Assembly: GCF_015354735.1 (NCBI RefSeq)
Contig: NZ_JACEFJ010000013.1
Span: forward strand, 1 to 64,000
From: Pararhodonellum marinum
GTDB taxonomy: Bacteria > Bacteroidota > Bacteroidia > Cytophagales > Cyclobacteriaceae
Direction of reading: 5' to 3'
Length of the DNA stretch: 64,000 nucleotides
Part shown: positions 56,069-64,000 of the stretch, one piece after another
Numbering within the stretch: the stretch's first letter is position 1
How the letters are laid out: each line of letters starts with the position of its first letter
Notes under the pieces: generated by a model
Database searches by the model: none
Told to the model about the DNA's origin: nothing
What the model saw: the letters and a program-made list of their open reading frames with translations, nothing else
Position numbers and translations under genes: made by a program

Positions 56069-56797
56069 ATGACCTTAGAGATAGATCATAAAAGCCCCAT
56101 CCCTTTGCATGTCCAAGTGGAGGGACTGTTGAGAGATTTGATCAAAGAACCAGAATATCAAGATGGCAAACTTTTACCAAAAGAGGTAGACTTGGCCAAA
56201 AAACTTGGAATTTCCAGGAACACCATTCGGCAAGCTACCAATAAACTGGTCCATGAAAATCTATTAGATAGAAAAAAGGGTGTAGGCACCAAAGTGATTA
56301 AACAAAGTGTTTCTACCAAACTTGACAATTGGCTCAGTTTTTCTAAAGAGATGCATCAAAAAGGCATGGACTTTAACAATTACCGAATTGATGTCAATTG
56401 GGTAGATGCAGATGAAGAAATCTCCAATGCCTTGCAAATCAAGGAAAAAACTGAGGTTTTGAGGCTTGAACGTTTAAAAGGATTTGACAAGGGACCAATC
56501 GTTTATTTTATTTCCTATTTCCACCCTAGAGTTGGGCTTACAGGAAGTGAGGATTTCAGGGGGCATCTCTACGATATTTTGGAAAAGGATTACCATACCG
56601 TTCCTGCAGTTTCAAAGGAAGAAATAACTGCCATGCTTGCCAACAATAAGCTATGCAAATTACTGGGTCTCCTCCCAGGGGAACCGGTTCTATTTAGAAA
56701 AAGATTGGTCTGTGATCCAGGAGATCGGCCTATAGAATACAATTTAGGCTATTACAGAGCAGACCAGTTCAAATATACCATTGATATTAAACGGTAG
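56069..56797 (+). CDS. GntR-family transcriptional regulator, HutC subfamily
   Basis: 242 residues from ATG 56069; a TTG at 56036 in frame overlaps the predicted promoter box and is unlikely. The winged HTH is PLHVQVEGLLRDLI ... LLPKEVDLAKKLGISRNTIR, then TNKLVHENLLDRKKGVGTKV. The C-terminal UTRA domain (TEVLRLERLKGFDKGPIVYF; EYNLGYYRADQFKYTID) binds small ligands, often sugars or sugar phosphates. Divergent from the PUL2 susC across 476 bases holding three palindromes; almost certainly the PUL2 regulator. Confidence 0.9.
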   Translation: MTLEIDHKSPIPLHVQVEGLLRDLIKEPEYQDGKLLPKEVDLAKKLGISRNTIRQATNKLVHENLLDRKKGVGTKVIKQSVSTKLDNWLSFSKEMHQKGMDFNNYRIDVNWVDADEEISNALQIKEKTEVLRLERLKGFDKGPIVYFISYFHPRVGLTGSEDFRGHLYDILEKDYHTVPAVSKEEITAMLANNKLCKLLGLLPGEPVLFRKRLVCDPGDRPIEYNLGYYRADQFKYTIDIKR

Positions 56798-56839
56798 GTT
56801 GGCAATTATGTGTGAGAATTACTCGGCTATCGGCTGACC

Positions 56840-57712
56840 TTACCTCTCCACCAACATTTCAATCGAAACCGCAAAATATTGGGCATTTTTATCAAAACGG
56901 GCTATTTGAGCACTTTCAGGAACATACAGTCCCATTTGCAGGATTTTCTTACGGTCATTTTGGTAGGCCAAGGCAAAAACCTCCGAAGGCCGAAGCAAGT
57001 CAAAAACCAAAAAAACCTCTTCAATATTTTCGTCCAATAATACCTCCTCCTTGAATTCCACCACATTCCAGCCGGTTTTTGAAACTTTGATTTTTATGGG
57101 ACCCGGTGCAAAATCGTTAAGGCCCTCAGTGGAATATAAACGCGATGGCTTAAATGAATCACCTTTTCTTTGACCAATTATTCTCAAAGTAATTTCCTCC
57201 TCTACAAAGCCATCCATATCCGACACATAAAAATGTAATTTGGTAAGGATTTTTTTTCTTCGTTTGGGCAGTTTGACCCAAGTAACATATTTCGAATCTA
57301 TAAAGGTACCTTCATCAACAGTTTTCATTAGACGCTTTCGGTCTTCCACAGGACTTGCGGTATCGCCCAGGGTCAGGGACTTCAGTGCTTTCTCCGAAAG
57401 GGTAAATTGAGGCAGTTCCATTTCCTTTACCTTGAGGACAATAGTCTTGTTTGCCCTTAAACTAGACAGGGAAAAAGTGGTATCATTGAGACCAAAACCT
57501 GATATCCTGATATGTTCTTCCTTTTCAAATAATTTTTGGTTGACAGAAAAGTACCCATTTTCATCGGTGGAGGTGAAATGATCCTGGGAAAGAAAATAAA
57601 CCTTGGCAAAAGCCAAAGGTTCCTGTTCCAAGGAAACCAGCCTGATCTTGGTATCTTGTGCATACAAGTTCAAGGCCAAGAGAAAAGTTGCGAGGGTTGG
57701 GAAAATTTTCAT
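56840..57712 (-). CDS. CarboxypepD-regulatory-like domain protein, secreted
   Basis: 290 residues; signal peptide ending NLYAQ. Residues ~20-90 are a CarboxypepD_reg-like beta-sandwich (DTKIRLVSLEQEPLAFAKVY, then HFTSTDENGYFSV). The remaining ~200 residues are beta-rich with no name I can give; a similar arrangement is frequent in Bacteroidota periplasmic or surface proteins. Convergent with gntR, 42 bases between stops. No link to PUL2 is evident. Confidence 0.75.
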   Translation of the reverse strand: MKIFPTLATFLLALNLYAQDTKIRLVSLEQEPLAFAKVYFLSQDHFTSTDENGYFSVNQKLFEKEEHIRISGFGLNDTTFSLSSLRANKTIVLKVKEMELPQFTLSEKALKSLTLGDTASPVEDRKRLMKTVDEGTFIDSKYVTWVKLPKRRKKILTKLHFYVSDMDGFVEEEITLRIIGQRKGDSFKPSRLYSTEGLNDFAPGPIKIKVSKTGWNVVEFKEEVLLDENIEEVFLVFDLLRPSEVFALAYQNDRKKILQMGLYVPESAQIARFDKNAQYFAVSIEMLVER

Positions 57713-57942
57713 CGGAAGGTGGCGGTAGTTTTAATACAAAAACAAAAATTAAAATGTAAAATCCTATTAAAAATCAAGGTATGAACAAACCAAAATAAGG
57801 CCGCCTTAAAAAATCGAGCTACTGAATGGATATTTTTGGAATAAGTACCAATATGGCGAGTATAAACTCTAGCAACGACTGGACTGAAGGAAAAAACCAT
57901 TTACGAGTGCCGGGCGGTGCTGGTTGACATATAAGTAAGATC

Positions 57943-58092
57943 GTGGCTTCCAGTCCAGATCCATTTCCTTTTGACAGGATTCAGAGACGCAAAGAAATCA
58001 AGTCTTTAATCAAAACGACCCGAACGTTGATCGAAGTGGATCTGGTGGATGATGCCCGGGTGATGTGCAGGTTTTGGAGGGGTATGGGGTGA
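57943..58092 (+). pseudogene. Possible coding remnant (49 codons)
   Basis: Within the 480-base gap 57713-58192 an open frame starting at GTG 57943 reads PDPFPFDRIQRRKEIKSLIK and ends VDDARVMCRFWRGMG-stop. It is more GC-rich than its surroundings and its composition looks like protein. No ATG, no upstream in-frame extension (a TGA lies 18 bases earlier). An inverted repeat (ACTGGACTGAAGG at 57878-57890, GGCTTCCAGTCCAG at 57945-57958) overlaps its start. Either a decayed gene end or chance; no family recognised. Confidence 0.3.
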
Positions 58093-58192
58093 AGATTTAG
58101 TTTGCCTGACTTCATATACCAAATTCTTGCATTCAAATTTTTTTTGCTCCTCGCCCTTATAAATATACAAGGGTCGGGTTTTCGTTGTTATC

Positions 58193-58909
58193 TCATTCTG
58201 TTGGCAAGTAAAGTTTCACAGTTCCTTTTTTAAACAGCACTTCGTCCAAATGTCCCATTTTTTGTCGGTCATTTGTCATTAAGTGCATATGGAGATAAGT
58301 GTCGTGATGTGTGAAAATTGCCTTATGATCTGTTGAGAAGAAACCGATTAATTCCGATTGTTCATTGTTAACTTGATAATTCACTTGTCCTTTATGTGCT
58401 TCATCTGGAGAACTAACTTTTGAACCTTCCGGTAAATTCACGATATGGATTGTCGCCTGTTCAACTATTCCGTCCATTTTAAACATATAAGGTCGAGTTA
58501 GATTTTTAGTCACTTCGTCGAGATATATTTCTAGTTGTTTAATTGTCTGAATGCTATCGGGTAGGAACTGCTCTTTCCACTTGGAAATGTTGGCGTAGCC
58601 AAAAAATGGGGCTTTAATGTCATAAGTTTCTTCAATTTTCATTGTCTTGTCTGAAACAACTGTTGATTTATAAGATTTACCGTCTATAATTATGATTTCT
58701 CCTGCTAGGTATTCGACTGGTCCAAGTCCGTATAAATTTGTCTTGTTGGCAATGGTATCAAGGTTAATGTTTCCATAAAGTTGTCCTTTCAACATTACTT
58801 TTTTCATCTCTCCAACAATTTTTACTTCGTTTGTTGAATGTTGGGCCTTGTTTATGCAATTTGTTAAAGTCAAAATAGTCAGACCGAGAAGCGCTTTTTG
58901 GAAATTCAT
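58193..58909 (-). CDS. Acetolactate-decarboxylase-like lipoprotein
   Basis: 238 residues from ATG 58909, giving lipobox LTNC (Cys18); the longer frame to 58987 lacks a plausible start. The mature region follows alpha-acetolactate decarboxylase: GQLYGNINLDTIANKTNLYG, GLGPVEYLAGEIIIIDGKSY, and the metal cluster THHDTYLHMHLMTNDRQKMG followed by HLDEV. The enzyme turns acetolactate into acetoin and is usually cytoplasmic; here it carries a lipoprotein signal. No acetolactate synthase is nearby. It stands alone in the 57-64 kb region. Confidence 0.8.
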   Translation of the reverse strand: MNFQKALLGLTILTLTNCINKAQHSTNEVKIVGEMKKVMLKGQLYGNINLDTIANKTNLYGLGPVEYLAGEIIIIDGKSYKSTVVSDKTMKIEETYDIKAPFFGYANISKWKEQFLPDSIQTIKQLEIYLDEVTKNLTRPYMFKMDGIVEQATIHIVNLPEGSKVSSPDEAHKGQVNYQVNNEQSELIGFFSTDHKAIFTHHDTYLHMHLMTNDRQKMGHLDEVLFKKGTVKLYLPTE

Positions 58910-59426
58910 TTTTTTCGTTTTGTTTTTTTTACTTGTCTTGAAACAATGAAGCATGTACAGCTTCCCCGAGTTTGGAATGGTGGTCATGTTTGTGGGTTCT
59001 TTCGGTATGATTATGCGCTGTGTGTTCCCTGTTTTTTGTTTGCTACTCTATCGTTTGAGTTGCCGTCTTAGCATTCTGACTAACGTCGGTTATTCAAAAA
59101 CCTCCGTTGATTACAGGCTAAATATAGCTCTGTTACCTTGGATTTAAGCGGAAAACTGAAAAATGAAAATTCAGCAACCCTAAAATATCAGAGAGCAGTA
59201 TAGGTGGATTTTCAAAGTAGCCTTTAAAAATATCACCCTATATTTCCCATAGTTGAAGTGCGAAATTTAATCTCCTCTTGAGCAGGGTTTTTAGACATTC
59301 TGACGGTTTCCAGCTTAGAAATGTGGGGATTTCAAAATACTGTCCTATCCGTCCGTGACACAGACAGCCATGAAGTGACAAACCTTTCTGAATCCACTGT
59401 TCGCCCCATGGTTTCTCGGGTGCTGT
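58910..59426. other. 517-base non-coding stretch with motif-bearing boundaries
   Basis: No ORF above noise. It contains ACTAACGTCGGTT (59079-59091) opposite an inverse AACCTCCGTTG (59099-59109), making a loose hairpin, and GCTAAAC-type sequence on the minus strand just past the glycosyltransferase stop. The promoter of the 58193-58909 gene should be near 58920-58960, where a poly-T/poly-A leader is seen. Confidence 0.4.
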
Positions 59427-60950
59427 TTAGCGAAAGTTTTTGACTTCTTCTATCTCGATTTTTATTCTTTCATTAATATCAACCTTGGTATCGATAAATG
59501 CAAAAATGGTTGTTCCGTATTCACGTGCAAAATGATTGGTTACTGAGTCTGCGATCAGTGCGGTATGGAAATAAGGACTTGTTTTTTCCCATTCCATTTC
59601 TCTTTCTGAAGACCTCTTGATTCTTATGAGGTTAATATATTCTTGGTCAAGGTTAAACCAGTTGATGTAATCTGCATTGAAAGACACTGCTCTTATTCCT
59701 TGGGTTGAATAATAATTTATCGCACCGGCTTGTCCATAATTATCGCAAAGAATTAGGGTCATTTCCTGGTTAGGAAGACTTGAGTAAACTTTATCAACTT
59801 TGTATGCCAACTCTTTCCATCCTAACATATCTGCATAATCCTGAGGCAATTCATAGTCATTTCCATCCTCCCAACGTAGTAAGCCCAAAGTCTTCAATCT
59901 TTGTCCATTTTCAGCAAAGTATTCAGGACTTTTATTGGGAAAGGCTACATGGTACATCGGGATGAAAAACAATATGGGAACCGCAATGGCAATTGGTTGT
60001 AAGATTTTTATCCGACGTCTTTCAAATAAGTCCGCCAGATAAACAGCTCCAAAAGCAATATAAATCGGATAAATGCCAACCGCATAATAGTCCTTTGCCC
60101 TAAAATACATGAATACGATAAGTGTAAAAATGATTGACCAAAAAAATGGCCTGTACTTTCCATAGGGTTCATAAGACCATAAAGCAATTAATGCTGAAAT
60201 GATTACAAACAGTGAACCCGTAAAAAACAGCAATTGTGACTTTAAGAAATCCCATCTGTTGACATTTACCAATTGAAGTTCGGACAATTCTCTCAGATGA
60301 TTAAAAACAGGGAACTGATTATTGTATTGCCAAATCAGATTGGGTAGAATCAATAACAGGAACAATGATATTGCAATTAAAAAATTTTTGTTTAACAACA
60401 GTTTACGTTGCGCTGTCATCATAAAGGCAGGAAATAGCCCGATAAGCAAAAATACAATATTGTACTTGTTCAGGAAACCAATGGCTAACACTACAGCGCC
60501 TACATAAAGCCATTTGGGTTTTTCCGTATTGATATACTTGATGACAACAAAATAAAAAGCTGTCCAACATAGCACGTCCAATGAATTGGGCTGGTAAAGC
60601 GTATTGAGTCTTAACAAAATGGAAAACAGTACGCAGGTAGCTCCCAAGGTTAATGCAAATAAATTTCCCCTAAGTTCTTCAATGGTTTTCCAAACCACTA
60701 AAATTGTCATGGATCCAAAAAATGCAGGGAAAAATTTAATCCAAAATACTGAATTGCCCAAAAACTTAATTATATATGATATCCAAGAAGTAACGGGCGG
60801 AACGGACAAATATCCAAATGCCAAATGATTTGCCTGATCAAGATAAAGGTACTCATCTCGCTGTAAATCATATGCAGGGCTAATCAGAATGTATTGCAAT
60901 ATAAATTTTAGAACAATGAATCCTGTTAAAATCAAAGTTTTCTTTATCAT
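59427..60950 (-). CDS. GT39-family membrane glycosyltransferase (ArnT/PMT-like)
   Basis: 507 residues with about a dozen membrane segments and a periplasmic C-terminal domain. The first loop has the conserved Asp-Glu motif (LQRDEYLYLDQANHLAFGYL, then PPVTSW), which in GT39/GT83 enzymes binds the polyprenyl-phosphate sugar donor. It would transfer sugar from a lipid carrier to a periplasmic acceptor such as lipid A or a protein. Single gene; the acceptor is unknown. Confidence 0.83.
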   Translation of the reverse strand: MIKKTLILTGFIVLKFILQYILISPAYDLQRDEYLYLDQANHLAFGYLSVPPVTSWISYIIKFLGNSVFWIKFFPAFFGSMTILVVWKTIEELRGNLFALTLGATCVLFSILLRLNTLYQPNSLDVLCWTAFYFVVIKYINTEKPKWLYVGAVVLAIGFLNKYNIVFLLIGLFPAFMMTAQRKLLLNKNFLIAISLFLLLILPNLIWQYNNQFPVFNHLRELSELQLVNVNRWDFLKSQLLFFTGSLFVIISALIALWSYEPYGKYRPFFWSIIFTLIVFMYFRAKDYYAVGIYPIYIAFGAVYLADLFERRRIKILQPIAIAVPILFFIPMYHVAFPNKSPEYFAENGQRLKTLGLLRWEDGNDYELPQDYADMLGWKELAYKVDKVYSSLPNQEMTLILCDNYGQAGAINYYSTQGIRAVSFNADYINWFNLDQEYINLIRIKRSSEREMEWEKTSPYFHTALIADSVTNHFAREYGTTIFAFIDTKVDINERIKIEIEEVKNFR

Positions 60951-61023
60951 ATGGTTTCGATTCTAAAATTATTGCTAACATGATTCAACTACCCTAAGGT
61001 TGCGATTTTAGATTACTTCACTG

Positions 61024-61671
61024 TCAACCAAGCCCAAACTTTGATAGGTTCAAAAAGCTTGTTTGAACCATTGAACCATCACTTTTGGATAGATGCTGTA
61101 GTTCTCGTCTTTTGTCAAGTGTCACTATCTTTTTATTTACTAGTTCGTCCAATATTAGATTTAGTTTCTCGTCCAATGTTTTGTTTCCAATAATTTTCAA
61201 GACAGGATTTTTGGCCTGTGCTAACCAAGTATTGTGAGCATCTAAAGTTCTGTTAGCAAGTCCTGTGTTGTGGTCATAATCTGTTGCCCAGGCAATAAAT
61301 TCAGTAAATTGTTTTGCTCTTTTTGGATCTGTGTATATGGTGTCACCATATCTTTCTAATTCACGTTTTTTAAGCCTTTCAATTCTTATTTCATTTGGTA
61401 GGTATAGAAATATTATTAAGTCAAAATCTGGGAAAAAATTTTCTCCCCAATTAATGATTGAACCGCCCAATATCCAATTTTCTATTTCACTTATATCTTT
61501 GGCAATAAGATGGTTTCTTTCGTTTGGATCTCGTCTTTGGGTGAAAGGTGGTTCTGTTTTAATCCAAAAATAGTCATCACTGTCAAAATATTTCAAGCCT
61601 AATTTTTTAGCCAAAAATTTTCCTAACGTTGTTACCCCACTCCCTGATGCTCCAAAAATATGAAGTTTCAT
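61024..61671 (-). CDS. Adenylate-kinase-like P-loop protein with altered Walker A
   Basis: 215 residues. The loop GASGSGVTTLGKFLA (residues 7-21) has the spacing of Walker A but Val where Lys is expected; related AAA/kinase families have GASGSGTTT in the same place, so this is a known variant. Later KYFDSDDYFWIKTEPPF and LPNEIRIERLKKRELERYGD follow the small-kinase pattern. The last ~30 residues are not family-like. ATP binding is likely weak or different; function unknown. Confidence 0.72.
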   Translation of the reverse strand: MKLHIFGASGSGVTTLGKFLAKKLGLKYFDSDDYFWIKTEPPFTQRRDPNERNHLIAKDISEIENWILGGSIINWGENFFPDFDLIIFLYLPNEIRIERLKKRELERYGDTIYTDPKRAKQFTEFIAWATDYDHNTGLANRTLDAHNTWLAQAKNPVLKIIGNKTLDEKLNLILDELVNKKIVTLDKRRELQHLSKSDGSMVQTSFLNLSKFGLG

Positions 61672-61924
61672 TGTCTTAGCTGTTTTGCCAAAATTACCAG
61701 GACATTTTAAAGTTTAAAAACCCCAATCACCGGGTAGGGGATTTTATGTCCAAAATAGAAATTATTTACCATAAACCAGCTTATCAAACGAACCAAAAAA
61801 CATAGATGTCTATCAGCTGGCATACTCATCCACCTAGCAGCCGTTTCACCATGCGGATGTCAATCAACAGCCTAGACAAATGCAAAGCATTCATGGGTCC
61901 CTAAAAAACAAATTCTATATCCAT

Positions 61925-61966
61925 AAAAAGCCCTGAAAAATGAAAGCATCAATCAGGGCTTTTTTT
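61925..61966. terminator. Bidirectional terminator hairpin
   Basis: Stem AAAAAGCCCTGA / TCAGGGCTTTTT around a 16-base loop, with A- and T-runs on both sides. It lies 69 bases past the DinB stop and ends that three-gene unit. The rest of 61672-62034 shows only the GTTAGCGGG motif (61994-62002). Confidence 0.8.
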
Positions 61967-61993
61967 CTGGGGCTTTTCTCTAGTGGGCTAAAT

Positions 61994-62002
61994 GTTAGCG
62001 GG
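61994..62002. repeat. GTTAGCGGG boundary motif, left copy
   Basis: Exact inverse complement of the motif at 63393-63401; together the two frame the DinB-MmcQ-VOC unit in inverted orientation about 1.4 kb apart. Confidence 0.4.
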
Positions 62003-62034
62003 TCGTTGTTTTTCTTCTCCTACGCTCATAATCT

Positions 62035-62559
62035 TCATATTTGCATGTCTCCCGCTCTAAATGACCATTCCAAATGTTTGTCTATATCTTGCCTTAATAG
62101 CATATTCAATTGTGCTGTATGATGTTGGGTATGTCTCATATTGTAAAGCAAAATCTCTAAAACAGGATAATCCATATCATTTGGTTCGTTTCCTTCTTTA
62201 AATCTTTTATTTTGATTTTCGTACGTCAATGAGTAAATAAGTTGTTTACATTTTTCACGACTTTGTCTAAGGTATTCCACAATTTCTTGCTTGTTATAAA
62301 TTTTTTTGGGGATTAAATCATCAATAGCCTCCTTTGGTTTGTCTTTCTCGTCCTTATGAGTAAAATCAAGTATCGGCTTAAAATCTTTTGGCGGAATTGT
62401 CAAATAGTAGTCCAAAAATATTGCACTGTGAAAAGCGATATAATAAAATCTCCGATTTTGTTCTAAATAGTTGACGGGGCAATTTGAAACCACATTGATA
62501 AGCATATCAATGCTTGCACCAAATTGGTTCCACACTATTGCTTTTGTTGATTCGTCCAT
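62035..62559 (-). CDS. DinB-family protein
   Basis: 174 residues forming a four-helix DinB/YfiT-like bundle: a metal-binding His in IAFHSAIFLDYYL and the C-terminal YNMRHTQHHTAQLNMLLRQ with the His pair. DinB-like proteins are metal-binding and act in thiol transfer or stress responses in the cytoplasm; the reaction is unknown here. Last of a VOC-MmcQ-DinB unit, 11 bases after MmcQ. Confidence 0.85.
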   Translation of the reverse strand: MDESTKAIVWNQFGASIDMLINVVSNCPVNYLEQNRRFYYIAFHSAIFLDYYLTIPPKDFKPILDFTHKDEKDKPKEAIDDLIPKKIYNKQEIVEYLRQSREKCKQLIYSLTYENQNKRFKEGNEPNDMDYPVLEILLYNMRHTQHHTAQLNMLLRQDIDKHLEWSFRAGDMQI

Positions 62560-62570
62560 ATTTTGCCCTT

Positions 62571-62963
62571 TTAATTTACTGAATTGGTCGTTGTCTTCCT
62601 TTCTTCAAATTCTTTTAATCGTTTCTTGGTTGCAAGCCCTTTCCAACTGAGTTCAAGGACTTCCATTAAAAGTTTCTTATCGTAATTATGTATCCACATA
62701 CAGATATATGGATAAGATTTGAAATGCTCGGGCAAATGAAAAATCTCTGGGTGACTGTCCAAATATTTGTCTCGTAGTTCGAAGTCAAGTCGTATTGGGA
62801 TGAATTCTCCACTGTCGTGAAGTCTGCACATCAATTTGCCACGAACTTTTACCGATGGTGTTCCTTCGTGGGATACGCTTTCTTCTGTATCGGGGAAAGT
62901 TAAAGCAATATTCTTTACTGCTTCAAAATCCGAGTAGTTAAAGTTTACTGCTTTGTTATTCAT
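62571..62963 (-). CDS. MmcQ/YjbR-family protein
   Basis: 130 residues from ATG 62963; the frame to 62993 would overlap the VOC gene. Family marks: AVKNIALTFPDTEESVSHEG, PSVKVRGKLMCRLHD, IPIRLDFELRD and a C-terminal LSWKGLATKKRLKEF. MmcQ/YjbR proteins have a double-wing fold and are often called DNA-binding; the role is unproven. Two bases after the VOC gene, so co-transcribed. Confidence 0.85.
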   Translation of the reverse strand: MNNKAVNFNYSDFEAVKNIALTFPDTEESVSHEGTPSVKVRGKLMCRLHDSGEFIPIRLDFELRDKYLDSHPEIFHLPEHFKSYPYICMWIHNYDKKLLMEVLELSWKGLATKKRLKEFEERKTTTNSVN

Positions 62964-62965
62964 TG

Positions 62966-63352
62966 TCAATTGGTTTGAGTGCTTACTGCCCAATAATTTC
63001 CTGCAAAATCATAGAAAGAACCCCTTGTATCTGGGTCGCCTTGTTTGTTAACTGGTTTTTCAATCAATTCACAACCGTTCTCAATAGCTTTGTTAAAAGT
63101 CTCGAATACATTCGGCACATAAATATGAAGCATTGTCTTATTAGCTTCATAACCTTCATTACTATCACTAATCATTATCACAGAATCATCTAATTTCAAT
63201 TCGATATGAGAAATTTTCCCGTTTTCGTGGTCAAATCTCCTTAAAGTCTTAGCTTCAAAAATAGTAGTCAATAAGTCCACTAATTTTTGAGCATTGTCAA
63301 CAATTAGATAGGGTGAAAGCGAATTGTAATTTCGAGGTTTATATTGTTTCAT
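62966..63352 (-). CDS. VOC-family (glyoxalase-like) protein
   Basis: 128 residues. The two beta-alpha-beta-beta-beta units are visible: LSPYLIVDNAQKLVDLLTTI then ISHIELKLDDSVIMISDS, and MLHIYVPNVFETFNKAIENG then GSFYDFAGNYWAVST. PhnB/bleomycin-resistance-like arrangement; metal ligands are possible at His50 and Glu52. Substrate unknown. First of a three-gene unit with DinB and MmcQ. Confidence 0.85.
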   Translation of the reverse strand: MKQYKPRNYNSLSPYLIVDNAQKLVDLLTTIFEAKTLRRFDHENGKISHIELKLDDSVIMISDSNEGYEANKTMLHIYVPNVFETFNKAIENGCELIEKPVNKQGDPDTRGSFYDFAGNYWAVSTQTN

Positions 63353-63392
63353 TTTCTTGTCTGTTTTTTTTGTTGAGGTTTTCGTTACAATG

Positions 63393-63401
63393 CCCGCTAA
63401 C
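63393..63401. repeat. CCCGCTAAC boundary motif, right copy
   Basis: Partner of GTTAGCGGG at 61994-62002. The surrounding gap 63353-63690 (338 bases) has no ORF; it also contains GTTAGC at 63586-63591. The VOC leader CAACAAAAAAAACAGACAAG lies next to this motif. Confidence 0.4.
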
Positions 63402-63690
63402 TAGTAAATAACTCGAACACATTGAGTTTATATCACTTACAGCATTACCTAATATGAAGGAAAAAGGCGTAATAGGCAATTTTTTGGTGTTTGGAATATC
63501 CATCCGTTAGAAAATGGTTGTAAGGGATTGAAAACTGATTCCGCTGGTATGTTTGACAAAGGCCTGATCACTGATTCCAGTGAGTGTTAGCTAAACTCTG
63601 TCTGGGTATACCCATTTCCAATCGTGATTGATTGGCTGTGATTCTGGATACTCCTTATTCCTACAGTCTATAAATTCGTTTTGGGTCATT

Positions 63691-63975
63691 TTAATTCCAA
63701 CTTATTATGACGTCTGCCATTATTTTCAAAGTTTGTTCATTGACTTCTTTGATATCAAAGCGCTTTCCAACTTCTTTGAATTTCATTAAGTCCTCAGCTT
63801 CAACAATCATTATAACTTCATTCTGTAGCTTCCTCATTTCTTCTTCTCCTTCATAAGTTAAATAGTTCTTAACTTGCTCTTCAAATCCTTTCTCTGAAAA
63901 CTCCGTATTCATAGTTGAAAGCATAACTAACCAATGTTCGAAATATGCTTCTGGGTATTTGTCTTCCAGTTTCAT
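63691..63975 (-). CDS. Hypothetical protein, 94 residues
   Basis: Soluble, acidic, helical by composition (EDKYPEAYFEHWLVMLSTMN, then NYLTYEGEEEMRKLQNEVIM and KFKEVGKRFDIKEVNEQTLK). No family recognised. ATG at 63975 with an AT-rich leader. It is the last full gene in the window. Composition and helical pattern suggest a real gene, but nothing indicates function. Confidence 0.55.
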   Translation of the reverse strand: MKLEDKYPEAYFEHWLVMLSTMNTEFSEKGFEEQVKNYLTYEGEEEMRKLQNEVIMIVEAEDLMKFKEVGKRFDIKEVNEQTLKIMADVIISWN

Positions 63976-64000
63976 TTTTTAATGTGCTACAACTAGTGAA

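Noticed and set aside
58146-58175. CCCTT/AAGGG hairpin as a terminator of the acetolactate-decarboxylase-like gene
   Set aside because: The stem has a wobble and is followed by A residues, not T, on the gene's strand; too weak to list.
57713-64000. Confirmed integron or mobile island
   Set aside because: No integrase, transposase, direct repeats or tRNA target seen; kept only as a hypothesis.
1-64000. CRISPR array, tRNA, rRNA or riboswitch
   Set aside because: No regularly spaced repeats, cloverleaf or known aptamer pattern was found by eye; a covariance search was not possible.

Overview
The window comes from a Bacteroidota chromosome, most likely a free-living, aquatic or marine-type member of the Cytophagales. 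The reasons are two SusC/SusD pairs, many lipoproteins with Bacteroidota-style lipoboxes, A-rich leaders with few Shine-Dalgarno sites, a SusR-like sensor/LuxR regulator, a candidate TAnnTTTG promoter and moderate-to-low GC. The family is inferred from gene content, not proven. No rRNA, tRNA, CRISPR array, transposase or phage gene was seen.

Layout. (1) 1-21 kb is mostly housekeeping and envelope genes: the end of an AlkD-like DNA repair gene, an ABC-F ATPase, a secreted M16 peptidase pair whose inactive subunit carries a tail domain also encoded alone next door, a lipoprotein that looks like a glutamate racemase, a PfkB kinase, a GNAT-like protein, two UbiA-type membrane proteins, a VWA lipoprotein, a phosphatase, a P1B-4 metal ATPase, an M28 peptidase and an EEP nuclease/phosphatase. 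(2) 21.6-32 kb is a compact polysaccharide utilisation locus (PUL1): SusC, SusD, PKD surface lipoprotein and a GH16 lipoprotein, with a divergent sensor/LuxR regulator; a beta-glucan such as laminarin is the likely substrate. (3) 32-37.8 kb is an accessory oxidoreductase cluster: AraC regulator, small ferredoxin-fold protein, bicovalent-FAD oxidase, SnoaL-like protein, a cysteine-synthase-like PLP enzyme with a twin-arginine signal, and a nitroreductase-like protein. (4) 37.9-56.8 kb is a large one-strand PUL (PUL2) of 13 genes controlled by a divergent GntR/HutC regulator. It joins glycan capture (SusC/SusD/lipoprotein), surface or periplasmic hydrolysis (two DUF4185 lipoproteins around a sialate-O-acetylesterase-type esterase), an MFS sugar porter, sugar phosphate enzymes (ROK kinase, mannose-6-phosphate-isomerase-like fusion) and a translationally coupled SDR / mutarotase-like / glucarate-dehydratase-like / SMP-30 lactonase set that reads as an oxidative sugar-to-aldonate route. 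(5) 56.8-64 kb is a looser region of small unrelated genes on the minus strand separated by longer non-coding stretches with GTTAGC/GCTAAC motifs at several junctions; it has the look of a gene-acquisition zone, possibly integron-cassette-like, but no integrase is present.

The best candidates for something not well described are the PUL2 oxidative module with its paired DUF4185 proteins and palindromic operators, the Tat-exported PLP enzyme cluster, and the exported racemase-like lipoprotein.
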